Assembly (NCBI GenBank): GCA_007741555.1
Contig: CP036526.1
Coordinates: 1,860,001 to 1,924,000 of the forward strand
Length of the DNA: 64,000 nucleotides
Reading direction: 5' to 3'
Source: Stieleria marina
GTDB taxonomy: Bacteria; Planctomycetota; Planctomycetia; Pirellulales; Pirellulaceae
The notes beneath the pieces are model-generated. The model made no database searches. It was not told the DNA's origin and saw only the letters and a list, made by a program, of their open reading frames with translations. Every line of letters starts with the position of its first letter. The first letter of the stretch is position 1. Shown here piece by piece: positions 25,416-35,115 of this stretch. The position numbers and the translations under genes were made by a program.

Positions 25416-26675
25416 ATGAAAAATGTCCTTCTGCTCACAATCGTCGCATCGATCGTGTGCCACTCGCAAGTTTCCGCCGACAATTGGGCTCACTGGCGAG
25501 GCCCCGCGGGCAACGGTGTCGCAGCCGCTGCCAACCCACCGACAACGTGGAGCGATACGGAAAACGTCAAATGGAAAGTCGCCATCCCCGGCAAGGGTTC
25601 GGGATCACCGGTCATTTGGGAAAACCAAGTCTTTGTGGTGACCGCGGTTCCCGAAGGTAGTTCCGGCGGACGGCTACCGCAGTTGAACTTCAAGCTGCTT
25701 TCCTTTAATCGCGCCAACGGAGAAAAGCTTTGGGAGCAGACGGCCATTGTCGCAACGCCGCACCAAGAAACGCACTCGACCAATGGTTTTGCATCGGGAT
25801 CGCCGTGCACTGACGGACAGCACGTCTACGCGTTTTTTGGTTCACGCGGTTTGCACTGTTACACCATGGACGGGCAGCTGGTTTGGCAGCGGAATGATTT
25901 TGGCAAGATGGACACGCGAAACAATTTTGGCGAAGGCGCTTCACCGACGATTGTTGACGACAAGATTCTGGTGCCTTGGGATCACGAGGGAAGTTCTTTT
26001 CTCTATGCGTTGGACAAAACGACCGGCAAAGACATTTGGAAGACAGCCCGTGACGAACCGACTTGTTGGGCTACGCCACTGGTCGTGCAGCACAATGGTC
26101 AAAAACAAGTGGTGATGAATGGACAGACCAGCGCGCGTTGCTACGACTTGGAGTCCGGCAAAGAACTTTGGCGATGCGGTGGCCAAACTCAACGCCCCGT
26201 CGCGTCGGCCGTCTCAGTGGGTGACATGGTGTACATCGGCAGTGGTTTTCGCGGCAACTTTATGGGCGCGTTTCGACTGGGCGGTAGCGGCAATATCGAA
26301 AACTCCCCCAACGTTGCATGGACGATTGATCGTGACTGTCCCGATATCGCTTCGCCGCTGCTTTCGCGTGGTCGGCTTTACTTTCACAAAGGCAAAAGTG
26401 GTCAGTTCACTTGCGTCGACGCCAAAACCGGCAAGCCGTTCTACAGTGCCGAGCGAATCCCTGGCATCAAGAGCACCTATGCGTCGCCGATTGCCGCAGG
26501 AGGCAAGGTGTACATCACGGGACGAAGCGGTACGACGACCGTGATCGAAGAAGCCGACACACTGAAAGTGTTGGCGACCAACAGCGTCGGAGAAACCGTG
26601 GACGCCACGCCAGCTCCGGTGGACAACGAATTGTTTATTCGCGGCGAGCAACACCTGTTCTGTATCGCTGAGTGA
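25416..26675 (+). CDS. Secreted PQQ-binding-like beta-propeller protein
   Basis: This 419-residue protein has a signal peptide ending at VSA-DNW. It opens with HWRGPAGNGVA, the WRGP...GNGV start typical of planctomycete PQQ-like propellers. Repeated blade motifs such as WKVAIPGKGSGSPVIW, LYALDKTTGKDIWK and CYDLESGKELWRCGG follow the outer-membrane BamB/quinoprotein pattern. Catalytic dehydrogenase residues are not evident, so I read it as a structural or binding propeller rather than a proven PQQ enzyme. It lies 87 bases after the sialidase. A bidirectional terminator follows. Confidence 0.83.
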   Translation: MKNVLLLTIVASIVCHSQVSADNWAHWRGPAGNGVAAAANPPTTWSDTENVKWKVAIPGKGSGSPVIWENQVFVVTAVPEGSSGGRLPQLNFKLLSFNRANGEKLWEQTAIVATPHQETHSTNGFASGSPCTDGQHVYAFFGSRGLHCYTMDGQLVWQRNDFGKMDTRNNFGEGASPTIVDDKILVPWDHEGSSFLYALDKTTGKDIWKTARDEPTCWATPLVVQHNGQKQVVMNGQTSARCYDLESGKELWRCGGQTQRPVASAVSVGDMVYIGSGFRGNFMGAFRLGGSGNIENSPNVAWTIDRDCPDIASPLLSRGRLYFHKGKSGQFTCVDAKTGKPFYSAERIPGIKSTYASPIAAGGKVYITGRSGTTTVIEEADTLKVLATNSVGETVDATPAPVDNELFIRGEQHLFCIAE

Positions 26676-26795
26676 ATTGTGTATCGCTAAGGATGAGGAT
26701 ACCGCGCAGTATTGGTTTGCGAGCTTTGATCTGCACATGACGGATCACCGTTTGCATCAGCTTGGCACTGATGCCGGATAACACTGTTGCAAAAA

Positions 26796-26845
26796 AAAAG
26801 GCCGATCAGCGGCCGACGCAAGCGTCGGCCGCCAAATGGCCTTTT
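26796..26845. terminator. Bidirectional intrinsic terminator
   Basis: The outer stem AAAAGGCC (26796-26803) pairs with GGCCTTTT (26838-26845), and an inner GC-rich hairpin CGGCCGACGC/GCGTCGGCCG spans 26810-26831. T-runs stand on the 3' side of either strand. It lies between two converging genes, the PQQ-like propeller and the DEAD-box helicase. Confidence 0.75.
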
Positions 26846-26895
26846 GGTTCAATCATTGTTTGACGCGTTCAACCCGTCAGACAAAAACGCAACGC

Positions 26896-29295
26896 TTACT
26901 TTGAGCTGCGTTTCTTGTTTTTGTTGGCGCCCGCACCGGGCCCGTGGAAACTGGTACGTGCTCCGGCGCCTTTACCGGCCTTCAGTTTGGCTCGCTTGGC
27001 TTTACCTTTGTGATGCGGCTTGCCGCCGTCCTTGCTGAAGTCCTTCTTGAACTTTGGCTTTGCGTGACGCACCGTCTCGCCGCCTGTGTCGGTCTTGATA
27101 TTCAGTTGCTTGCCAGAAACCCAAGTTCTGCTCAGCGATTGATAGACGTCCTTGGGCATGCCTTCGGGCAAATCGACTGTGCTGTAGGAGTCGTGGATCT
27201 TGATGGGCCCGATGAATTCGCCATCGATACCGGCTTCATTGGCGACTGCACCGACGATGTTGCCAGGTTTGACGCCATCCTGTCGGCCGACTTCGATGCG
27301 GTAACGCTGCATGCCGTCTTCAGGGGGACCCAGTTGACGATCACGGCCGCCGAATTTGCTTTCGCTCTTTTTGCCGTAGGGGCGATCGGAACTACGATCG
27401 TCACGGTCAAATTTCTCGCGACGTTTGCCTTTGCGATCTTCACGTTCGCGAGCGACAGGCTTAGGCAAATCACGCATCAAGAACGAACGACCTTGTTGCG
27501 AAATCTGAGCCAGCGCGGCGGCGATCATGTCCATCGGCTTGCCGGTTTCGGCAGCGTACTCGGAGATCAATTCTTTGAACATCGTTAGGTCGCGGCCGCT
27601 GGTCACGTCCGTGATTCGCTGTTTGAACTCGGCGATGCGTTTGGCGTTGATGTCGTCTGCAGTGGGAGGATCCACAACTTCTATCGTATGCTTGGTAACA
27701 CGTTCGATGTTGCGAAGCTTGTGACGCTGGGAGTAGGTCAAAAAGATCACCGCTTCGCCTTTGCGTCCGGCCCGACCGGTACGTCCAATGCGGTGAATGT
27801 AAGATTCCGTGTCGTGCGGCAAATCAAAGTTGATGACGTGGCTGATCCGGCTAACGTCCAGTCCGCGCGCCGCAACGTCGGTGGCGACTAGGATGTCCAG
27901 CTTGCCACTTTTTAGTTGCTCGATGGTGCGTTCACGAGTTCTTTGCGGCATGTCACCGTTGAGGGCGACGGCGGACAGGCCTTCGCGATTGAGTTTTTCG
28001 GCGACTTGGACCGTGGCGTCTTTTGTCTTGGTAAAGACGATCACGCCATCGGTTTCTTCTGCTTCCAAGAACGTTTTCAGAATTGTGATCTTGTTCTTAG
28101 GAGCAACAAAGAGTGCTCGCTGACGGATCGAATCGGCCGTCATCGTTTTCTTCTTGATCGTGATCGTCACCGGATCAGTCAGGTAACGCTCCGAGATCTT
28201 ACGGATCGGTGCTGGCAAGGTTGCCGAGAATAAAGCGACCTGTCGTTTCGCGGGCGCTTTGTTGAGAACGAATTCGACGTCCTCCAAGAAACCCATGTTC
28301 AGCATCTCATCGGCTTCGTCCAAAACCAACGTGTCGATTCCGCTCAGGTCAAGCGTGCCACGCTTGATATGGTCGATGACTCGGCCGGGGGTTCCGACAA
28401 CAACATGCACACCGCGCCGAAGAGCACGCAGTTGTGGATCGTAGTCCTGACCACCGTAGATCGGCAGCACGCTGAATTTTGGCATTCCCGAAGCGTAAGT
28501 CTTGAAAGACTTGGCAACTTGAATGGCCAGTTCGCGAGTCGGTGCCAGGACCAATACTTGCGGGCTGCGCTTTTTGATTTTGATTCGCGAAAGGATAGGA
28601 AGCGCGAAGGCGGCTGTTTTTCCGGTTCCCGTTTGTGATTGGGCCAGCACATCGCGGCCGTCCAGCATGTGAGGAATGATCTCGGATTGAATCTCAGTAG
28701 GGATTTCGTAACCCGAGTCAACGATTGCTTCTTGCACTTCACTCTTCAGTGGCAAGTCGGCAAACGTGGGGCCTGTTTTGACAACAGGAGCGATGTGCTC
28801 TTCGGCGGTTGCGACGGGGATTTCCGTTTTCGCAACCGGTGTCTCGGGGGTGGCTCGGACGGCCGGCGTAGTTTGATCAACCGCAACTGGTTCGGCAACC
28901 ACTTTGGCTGGCTCGGAAACGACAGCGATGGGCGCGACTGCTTCAGCCGCTGGCTCGCTAACGACTGGCGCCGTTGCAACGGGTTCGGTCACGACTGGTG
29001 CCACAGCAACTGGCTGCTCTGCGACTGGTTCCGCAGCGACTGGTGCCACAGCAACAGGTTCTGCAACGACTGGCGATTCGGTTGTTGGCTGCTCGCTCAC
29101 GACCGGTTCTGCGGGAACGCTGACTTGCGGCGCGGTCGGTTGTGCGGCACCCAAAGGGGCCTGCAGTTCGACTACCGATTCAGAAAGCCATTCCACGCGG
29201 TCGGCTTGTTGAGCGGCCGGGCTGCTGGATGATTCAGGAGAGGATTCGGGCGCAACTTCAGCAGCGACCACTTTTGGGGAGTTGTCTTCAGACAT
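26896..29295 (-). CDS. DEAD-box RNA helicase (DeaD/CsdA-like) with a long low-complexity N-terminus
   Basis: From MSEDNSPKVV at 29295 the protein has 799 residues. Residues 1-185 are Pro/Val/Ala/Glu-rich with degenerate VAEPVAVAPV repeats. The helicase core follows, with a Q motif, SQTGTGKTAAFALP (motif I), PTRELAIQ (Ia), VLDEADEMLNMGF (II), FSATLP (III) and the C-terminal HRIGRTGRAGRKG (VI). A DbpA-like RNA-binding domain (YRIEVGRQDGVKPGNIVGA) and a basic tail KKRSSK complete it. Such helicases remodel structured RNA in ribosome assembly or cold adaptation. The gene has a long upstream non-coding region. Confidence 0.92.
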   Translation of the reverse strand: MSEDNSPKVVAAEVAPESSPESSSSPAAQQADRVEWLSESVVELQAPLGAAQPTAPQVSVPAEPVVSEQPTTESPVVAEPVAVAPVAAEPVAEQPVAVAPVVTEPVATAPVVSEPAAEAVAPIAVVSEPAKVVAEPVAVDQTTPAVRATPETPVAKTEIPVATAEEHIAPVVKTGPTFADLPLKSEVQEAIVDSGYEIPTEIQSEIIPHMLDGRDVLAQSQTGTGKTAAFALPILSRIKIKKRSPQVLVLAPTRELAIQVAKSFKTYASGMPKFSVLPIYGGQDYDPQLRALRRGVHVVVGTPGRVIDHIKRGTLDLSGIDTLVLDEADEMLNMGFLEDVEFVLNKAPAKRQVALFSATLPAPIRKISERYLTDPVTITIKKKTMTADSIRQRALFVAPKNKITILKTFLEAEETDGVIVFTKTKDATVQVAEKLNREGLSAVALNGDMPQRTRERTIEQLKSGKLDILVATDVAARGLDVSRISHVINFDLPHDTESYIHRIGRTGRAGRKGEAVIFLTYSQRHKLRNIERVTKHTIEVVDPPTADDINAKRIAEFKQRITDVTSGRDLTMFKELISEYAAETGKPMDMIAAALAQISQQGRSFLMRDLPKPVAREREDRKGKRREKFDRDDRSSDRPYGKKSESKFGGRDRQLGPPEDGMQRYRIEVGRQDGVKPGNIVGAVANEAGIDGEFIGPIKIHDSYSTVDLPEGMPKDVYQSLSRTWVSGKQLNIKTDTGGETVRHAKPKFKKDFSKDGGKPHHKGKAKRAKLKAGKGAGARTSFHGPGAGANKNKKRSSK

Positions 29296-29967
29296 CAATC
29301 GAAATTCCATAGTTGATGACCGCGAATGTCAAACCTGACGATTCATGGCCGTGCGAATGCATCAAGCTCACGCGGAAGGCGCAAGAGGTGTTGGGGCGGT
29401 CGCATCAAATTTAAAAAACACTAAGAGCGACGCCGCTTCATTCACACTGTCCGTTCTGATCAAATCACTGCGTGTTCGGGGCAAAGCCCACTCTCACGCC
29501 GGAGAACGTATCGGAAGTCCTGTCGCTTGATGAGCCGGTTGAGAGAACGTTTGTCGACGTCAATTGCGTCGTCATTCTCAAAGGGTATCGGCCGACAAAG
29601 CCGCATAATTTCAGAGCTGTGTTTGCTCCGAAGACTCATTTCATCAGTAAAAGTACACGAACGCCGGCTGATGCGGTAGGAGCAAAGTGAGCGTGATTGG
29701 CCTGATTCGCAGGACAATTCGCTTGCGAGGTGATCTGCCCCCTAAGAGTGGACTGACCGTGAAAGGTTGCAAAGTCAGCCAGGACAGTCAGCACGAACAT
29801 CCGGCTGGCAACCACCGATTTGCGATCTCCTGCGTGATGTCCAGCGTGCTAGTTAATCAGCACTGTCGCCACCGACCCCGCTCGGACTTCGGGGGGGGCG
29901 AGGCCGGGCTTTGTCGGCCGGTCTTTGTCTGCCGGCATGTGCCAGCGGCGCATCGGCCGTGAATGGC
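29296..29967. other. Gene-poor interval upstream of the helicase and downstream of the patatin gene
   Basis: These 672 bases hold only short open frames, the longest plus-strand one being 72 codons at 29472-29690, with no recognisable product. The part nearest 29296 should be the helicase leader. A run of eight G residues near 29891 and GC-rich imperfect repeats (GCCGG around 29914-29936) mark the far end. I see no RNA gene. Confidence 0.4.
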
Positions 29968-31053
29968 CTACAGCGAATATCGCTGGAGCCCGATGTCGCT
30001 GGCGCCTAGTTCGGAATCGCTTTTGGCGGGCACGTAAGGCGCTGCTTGGTGATTTAAGAACATGGCGGATAGATCGTCTGCGTTTTCGCGAGCGGCTTGC
30101 CGTCCCAGGTCAAACATTTCTTCCATGTGGTCCACCGCGTCCAGCTTCCATGAATCATCGGGGAGTGCAAAGTTGATCGACTTGACGCGATCGGATAGTA
30201 GAAATTTCAGTGGAATCGTCAGTCCCTGCACCTGCGACGACATCATCACATCGGCGATCCGCGAAGCCCAGTAAAGTGCTCCCGCATCACCACCGGGCGG
30301 TGTCAATGAATACTGAGTCGTGCCTGTTCCGATGGTCAGCATGAAAATTTCGTCGGTACTAAACGATGGCGTGACGTCGTCGCACAAGCAAAGCTGCCGC
30401 ACGCGAAGAGCTTCGGCTAGACCGAGCAGTCCAGGGCTGCCTGCCCAAAGACCGCCATCGGCGTACGAGCATCCGTTTGGCATTTCATGGTGTGGAAAAT
30501 ACGTCGGTGCTGCCGTCGTTGCCAACAAGACATCCAGGACCGGGATTTCTGCGTCTGGCAAATGCATCGGAATGTGCGGAGTGCCAAACACATACGGGCA
30601 GCCCGCCGTCAGGTTGATGCTAGGGGCAATAATGCGCGGTCCGCTGATATCTTTCATGCGGAGGTCGCCAAATCCTCCGTGCAGCGCGTCACGCAGCGCA
30701 TGCGGGCAGTACCGCGAAATAAAGAAGTGGTCGATGTTGTTGCCCGATTTGGTCAACGCCATCTTTTTCAGCCAAGGGTAAACCGGTTTTAGCCATCGTT
30801 TGCGAGGCGCGTACGGAGGCCGCGGCGTAAAAATGGCACGCCCACTTTCTTCGTAAAACTCGACCAACTCCTGGCCACCCAATCCGATTCCCAGACCCAA
30901 CGCGGTGATTCCGCCGGTCGAGGTTCCTGCGATCATATCGAAGCAGTCGCGGACCTTGGCGTTCGTCAGCGATTCCAGTTCTTGCAAAAATCCCAGCCCA
31001 AAGGCTCCGCGAATTCCGCCACCATCAAACGCCAGGATTTGAAAACGCGTCAT
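29968..31053 (-). CDS. Patatin-like phospholipase
   Basis: From MTRFQILAFDGG at 31053 the protein has 361 residues. A longer frame to 31275 adds 74 residues without family resemblance and was not used. GGGIRG at residues 11-16 is the oxyanion hole, GTSTG at 43-47 holds the nucleophile Ser45, and ADGG near 198-201 holds the catalytic Asp199. This Ser-Asp dyad hydrolyses acyl groups from phospholipids or other lipids. There is no signal peptide, so it should act in the cytoplasm or on the inner membrane face. The EF-hand gene is divergent. Confidence 0.9.
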   Translation of the reverse strand: MTRFQILAFDGGGIRGAFGLGFLQELESLTNAKVRDCFDMIAGTSTGGITALGLGIGLGGQELVEFYEESGRAIFTPRPPYAPRKRWLKPVYPWLKKMALTKSGNNIDHFFISRYCPHALRDALHGGFGDLRMKDISGPRIIAPSINLTAGCPYVFGTPHIPMHLPDAEIPVLDVLLATTAAPTYFPHHEMPNGCSYADGGLWAGSPGLLGLAEALRVRQLCLCDDVTPSFSTDEIFMLTIGTGTTQYSLTPPGGDAGALYWASRIADVMMSSQVQGLTIPLKFLLSDRVKSINFALPDDSWKLDAVDHMEEMFDLGRQAARENADDLSAMFLNHQAAPYVPAKSDSELGASDIGLQRYSL

Positions 31054-31297
31054 AATATTGTCCGGCAATTCGATGGAGGAAAAAAGTACGTGCGCCAAAA
31101 TGCCAATCCGTGGCCGCTTGACCTGATAATCTAGCTTGTCAGCGGCGTCTGGATGAACACCAAGTTCCGCTGCGACTGTTGTCGCCAGTCTACCGCCGGC
31201 TGAATACCAGCGGCGATTTTCACGAACTAGCTGGGAGCCTTTGCGTGGTCCATCGGCTTCACAGGATTCTCGCAACGCAGTCGATCTTTGAGCCCTC

Positions 31298-31303
31298 TAT
31301 AAT
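31298..31303 (+). promoter_or_regulatory. Consensus -10 box upstream of the EF-hand gene
   Basis: A perfect TATAAT stands 50 bases before the ATG at 31353. No clear -35 is found at 16-18 bases upstream. It supports the start at 31353 over the earlier in-frame ATG at 31179. Confidence 0.35.
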
Positions 31304-31352
31304 GCTGGCAAGGGATACCAACATTGATTCTCAATTGGACATAGGACCGAGC

Positions 31353-32519
31353 ATGTGCGATCTCAATCGTTTCCGGGTTTCTGCGTTTCCGCTGATGGTA
31401 ATTTCGTTGGCAGGAACGTTCGCGTGTGTCGTCGCGTTGTTTCCGTCGACGGCGAGACCGCAGACGCCAGTGGATACCGACGCCGAAGTCGATCTGTTTG
31501 CACTGACGTTGGTTGCGGGAGACCTGAGTGTTGCCGGTCGGCAGATGACGGTCCACGATCCCAATGAAGACGGTTTCATTGATGCACAGGAACAGTCGAC
31601 GCTCCAGTGGCGCGACTCTGTCAAAGATTACGACATGAACCGCGACGGAAAGCTGACTCATTTAGAGTTGGCTGTGCGGCAAGCCAAGTTGCGTGACGGG
31701 GCCGGCATCACCGAGTTTGATTTGAACAATGTCAAAGTGTATTTGCGCCGGCACGACGCCAATCGAAATGGGCAGCTGGATCCTGACGAGATTGCCAAGG
31801 GGTGGCCTGACGAACCCAGCGATTTTGACGCCGATAAAAACGGAGTGATCACTTCCGAAGAAATGGCTCGGCAGTTTGCATTCATGCGCGGGTTGCGACG
31901 CGAGATGGGGATTGAATCGGTTGATCAGACCCGGGCGATAAGCATCGTCAAACGAAATGATGCGGACAATGACAAGAAATTGGATGTTAATGAGCGTGTT
32001 GGGGCTCGATTACCGTTGTCCGCGTCGCGATTTGATGACGACGGTGACGATCGACTGAGTATCATGGAGGTGGCCACTTTGTTTTCGCGTCATCGTCGCG
32101 ATTTAGGTTTGACGGTCCCGGACCAGAAGAAAATCAATTCGCTGATGCAGCGAGATTTTGATGGCGATGGCAAACTGGCTGACAGAGAGCTTCAAATTTT
32201 TGGCAACGAGAGTTCTGAGCAGTTCACCAAGTTTGACGCCGACAAAGATGGTGAGATTACCCTGCAAGAGATTGAAACACATTTCGCCGCAGTGCGTAAA
32301 AATCGTGGGTATGGGCCCAAGCAGTTCAACGTAGCGGTGCGTTTGATTCAACGTCACGACGCAAACAAGAGCAAGCATATCGAACCGAGCGAGTTGCACG
32401 ATTCCGCGGCCAAGGGCAAACTGTCCAAAGACATTTTGCCCGAAGCGGATTTGAACAAGGATGGTCGCATTGGCCTGGACGAACTTTCGCGTTATTTGGT
32501 GAAACATCCTCAAGATTGA
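31353..32519 (+). CDS. Exported EF-hand repeat protein
   Basis: From MCDLNRFRVS the protein has 388 residues with a signal peptide or anchor (FPLMVISLAGTFACVVAL). Ten EF-hand-like loops follow, for example DPNEDGFIDAQE, DMNRDGKLTHLE, DANRNGQLDPDE, DADKNGVITSEE, DFDGDGKLADRE, DADKDGEITLQE and DLNKDGRIGLDE. Three others are degenerate (DADNDKKLDVNE, DDDGDDRLSIME, DANKSKHIEPSE). The canonical 12-residue loops should bind calcium, probably in the periplasm. It could be a calcium-dependent structural or sensor protein. A Ser/Thr kinase gene begins 31 bases downstream on the same strand. Confidence 0.85.
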   Translation: MCDLNRFRVSAFPLMVISLAGTFACVVALFPSTARPQTPVDTDAEVDLFALTLVAGDLSVAGRQMTVHDPNEDGFIDAQEQSTLQWRDSVKDYDMNRDGKLTHLELAVRQAKLRDGAGITEFDLNNVKVYLRRHDANRNGQLDPDEIAKGWPDEPSDFDADKNGVITSEEMARQFAFMRGLRREMGIESVDQTRAISIVKRNDADNDKKLDVNERVGARLPLSASRFDDDGDDRLSIMEVATLFSRHRRDLGLTVPDQKKINSLMQRDFDGDGKLADRELQIFGNESSEQFTKFDADKDGEITLQEIETHFAAVRKNRGYGPKQFNVAVRLIQRHDANKSKHIEPSELHDSAAKGKLSKDILPEADLNKDGRIGLDELSRYLVKHPQD

Positions 32520-32550
32520 TGGCAGACTTGCCACGTAAAACTCGACCGAA

Positions 32551-33660
32551 ATGACCGACAACTTTTCACTCGAATCGCTACCAGAGCTGCAGGAAGACAC
32601 GCGAGTCTTTCTGGCCAGTGCGATCAAGTCACAGTTGGTCAAGATCGAAGATCTGCGCCGCATCATGGGGCTGCTCCATGCAGAGGGGGATGATTTTTCC
32701 TCCAAGCATGTCGCCAAAGCGTTTGTGCATGCCGGCGCGTTGTCGCACTGGCAAAGCGAGCAGCTGCGGCGCGGCAAGAAACGCGGTTTCTTTCTGGGGG
32801 ACTTTCTGCTTCGTAAACCGCTTGGTCGTGGCGGGCAATGCGTTGTTTACCTTGCTACGCACCAGATCATGAAGCGCTCGGTGGCACTGAAGATTTTGCC
32901 AGCTGACGAGACTTCCAAAGCGGCTGTTGCGTCGCGGTTTCAGCGGGAAGCTCGGATCGCATCGCAATTGAACCATCCCAATGTAGTTTGCGTGTACGAA
33001 TTCGGTGTTTGTGAAAAGAAGTCGTTTCTGGCGATGGAATACGTCGAGGGCGGTAACCTTCATGAAGCGGTGAAGCGTGGTGGAGCCATGTCGTATTTGT
33101 ACGCGTTGGAGATTTGCCACCAGGTTGCCATTGGGCTGGCTCATGTTCACGAACGAAATATAGTGCACCGAGATTTGAAACCGACCAATATTTTGCTTAG
33201 CACCGATGGCGCGATCAAGATCATCGACATGGGGCTGGCCAAGGCGGAGAACGACGAATTCGAGGGGCTGGATCCCAGTCGGCTGCTCGGGACCGCGGAC
33301 TATGTGGCGCCTGAGCAAATCGTGAACAGTTCCGGTGTGGACGCGCGAGCGGACCTGTATGCGTTGGGCTGCACACTGTACTTTTTGCTGACGGGGCAAC
33401 CGCCCTTTCCCGATGATGATGTGGACCGGCAACTGGCCAAGCATCAAGTCGCCGAGATTCCGGATGTTCGAGCGATCCGCAGTGACTGTCCGACCGGATT
33501 GGTCGATCTGTTGTCGCGAATGATGGCCAAGCAGCCAGAGCAACGTCCGCGTTCGGCAAGTGAGTTGCTTCGGCAGATCAAACATGTTCGGACCAGCATC
33601 GCCGAACGTCATGAAATTGACGAAACGATGCCGCCAGGTGAAACGCTTTTCGACGGTTAG
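32551..33660 (+). CDS. Serine/threonine protein kinase with a DMG metal motif
   Basis: This 369-residue protein starts with an 80-residue helical domain ending in SHWQSEQL, seen in many planctomycete kinases. The kinase domain follows: glycine loop LGRGGQCVVY, Lys114 in VALKIL, HRD at 206-208 within HRDLKPTN, DMG at 226-228 instead of DFG, and APEQ. It ends soon after the kinase fold with no membrane segment or sensor domain, so it should be soluble. The change of Phe to Met in DFG is conservative and likely leaves it active. It lies 31 bases after the EF-hand gene, so a functional link is possible but unproven. Confidence 0.92.
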   Translation: MTDNFSLESLPELQEDTRVFLASAIKSQLVKIEDLRRIMGLLHAEGDDFSSKHVAKAFVHAGALSHWQSEQLRRGKKRGFFLGDFLLRKPLGRGGQCVVYLATHQIMKRSVALKILPADETSKAAVASRFQREARIASQLNHPNVVCVYEFGVCEKKSFLAMEYVEGGNLHEAVKRGGAMSYLYALEICHQVAIGLAHVHERNIVHRDLKPTNILLSTDGAIKIIDMGLAKAENDEFEGLDPSRLLGTADYVAPEQIVNSSGVDARADLYALGCTLYFLLTGQPPFPDDDVDRQLAKHQVAEIPDVRAIRSDCPTGLVDLLSRMMAKQPEQRPRSASELLRQIKHVRTSIAERHEIDETMPPGETLFDG

Positions 33661-33671
33661 CGAATTCGCAG

Positions 33672-35081
33672 TCAGTCGACGCCGTAGCGTTTAAGTCGGT
33701 CGCGAAGTGTTCCACGGTGAATACCTAGCAGTTCTGCCGCCGCGGCGCGATTTCCGTCGGTATGTTGCAGCACTACTTTCAACAGTGACGGTTCGACGAC
33801 GGCCAAAAATTTTTCGTGCAAATCGGTCATGCCGCTCGTGTCGTCGCCTAGCTGCTGGATGGCCCAGGCCTGGATCGCGTCACCGATCGAATCGCCGTTT
33901 TGTTGGCTGCGTTGTCCGATCGGATTTTGAGGCAACGGGAAATCACTGGCCACGATTTGGCGGCCACGCGCGGCCAACGAAGCATGCTCGATCGCGACCT
34001 GTAATTCGCGAACATTGCCGTGCCACTTTTGCTGTTGCAGTTGCTGCATTGCGTCGGCGTCGATCAGGCTTGACGATGATCCGGCACCTAGTCGACGCAG
34101 GAAGTAATTGCAAAGCAGCGGGATGTCTTCGGGGCGCGAGCGAAGCGGGCGAACTTCGATGGACACCGCCGACAGGCGACGGAATAGGTCTTCGCGGAAT
34201 CGTCCTTCACGCACGGCTTGTTCAAGGTCGCAGCTGGTGGTTGCGATGCAACGCACGTTGCATTTTTGCGGTTTCACGTCGCCGACCGCCGTGTATTCGG
34301 ACCGTTCCAACACGCGCAACAGTTTGACTTGCAGAGCCAGTGGCAGGCGGTCGACCTCATCCATTACCAGCGTGCCCGAATCTGCCAAAGCGAATACGCC
34401 CGGTCGGTTGACGCCGGCACCGGTAAACGCACCCTGCACGTGTCCGAATAGTTCGCTTTCGATCACGGCGTCGTCCGGGCTTACCGGGGCGACGGTCAAA
34501 AATGCTTGGTCGCTGCGCTGTGAATGACGGTGAACGGCTGACGCAACTAGTTCTTTTCCTGTGCCCGATTCGCCGGTGATCAAAACCGGGAGATCACTAT
34601 CGGCAACCAAAGCGATCTGATGAAACACTTGCTGCATCACCGCGGATTGTCCCACCAGCAAGGACGCATCCGAAGCCAGTTGGCTGGCTGGTTGGTCGTC
34701 GGTTTCGACTTTCGTTGTTTGCATTGCTTGGCGACAGACTTTGTCGGCGTCGTCCAGGCGAAACGGCTTGGTCAAGTAATCCGTTGCGCCGTTTTGCACC
34801 GCGCCGACCGCGGTTTGCAAATCGCCAAAGGCAGTCATCACGATGATGGGGGCTTCGCTGGTGGCTTCGCGAAACTTGGGCAGCGCGCTGATGCCGTCTT
34901 CACCGGGGAGCCGCACGTCGAGTAGCACGAGCGAATAGCGATGTAGCGTCGCTTTTTGAAGACCTTCTTCGGCGCTGGATGCGGTGACGACCGTATGGCC
35001 CTGATCACCCAGCAATTGCTCGAAACCCCAGCAAATCGCCGGTTCATCATCGACCACCAAAACGTACGAAGGCTGGTTCAT
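33672..35081 (-). CDS. NtrC-family sigma-54-dependent response regulator
   Basis: This 469-residue protein has three domains. The receiver domain has Asp55 in VLLDVRLPG as phospho-acceptor and an acidic pair in VDDEP. The AAA+ domain has GESGTGKE (Walker A) and GAFTGA within GHVQGAFTGAG, which contacts sigma-54. The C-terminus is a Fis-type helix-turn-helix (NRAAAAELLGIHRGTLRDRL). It should activate sigma-54 promoters in answer to a histidine kinase. No kinase gene of this type is in the window, so it is an orphan locally. It lies 34 bases downstream of mgtE on the same strand. Confidence 0.94.
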   Translation of the reverse strand: MNQPSYVLVVDDEPAICWGFEQLLGDQGHTVVTASSAEEGLQKATLHRYSLVLLDVRLPGEDGISALPKFREATSEAPIIVMTAFGDLQTAVGAVQNGATDYLTKPFRLDDADKVCRQAMQTTKVETDDQPASQLASDASLLVGQSAVMQQVFHQIALVADSDLPVLITGESGTGKELVASAVHRHSQRSDQAFLTVAPVSPDDAVIESELFGHVQGAFTGAGVNRPGVFALADSGTLVMDEVDRLPLALQVKLLRVLERSEYTAVGDVKPQKCNVRCIATTSCDLEQAVREGRFREDLFRRLSAVSIEVRPLRSRPEDIPLLCNYFLRRLGAGSSSSLIDADAMQQLQQQKWHGNVRELQVAIEHASLAARGRQIVASDFPLPQNPIGQRSQQNGDSIGDAIQAWAIQQLGDDTSGMTDLHEKFLAVVEPSLLKVVLQHTDGNRAAAAELLGIHRGTLRDRLKRYGVD

Positions 35082-35115
35082 AAATGGGAGCGAACGTTTA
35101 AAGAGAGCGACGGAC

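Noticed and set aside
29472-29690. 72-codon plus-strand frame in the helicase upstream region
   Set aside because: No ribosome-binding site, motif or family resemblance; kept as non-coding.
29881-29967. tRNA or structured RNA in the GC-rich stretch
   Set aside because: The imperfect GC repeats do not fold into a cloverleaf or another structure I recognise.
31179-31352. N-terminal extension of the EF-hand protein
   Set aside because: It would overlap the upstream coding frame of the opposite strand, and it places residues before a good signal peptide; the TATAAT at 31298 also favours the later start.
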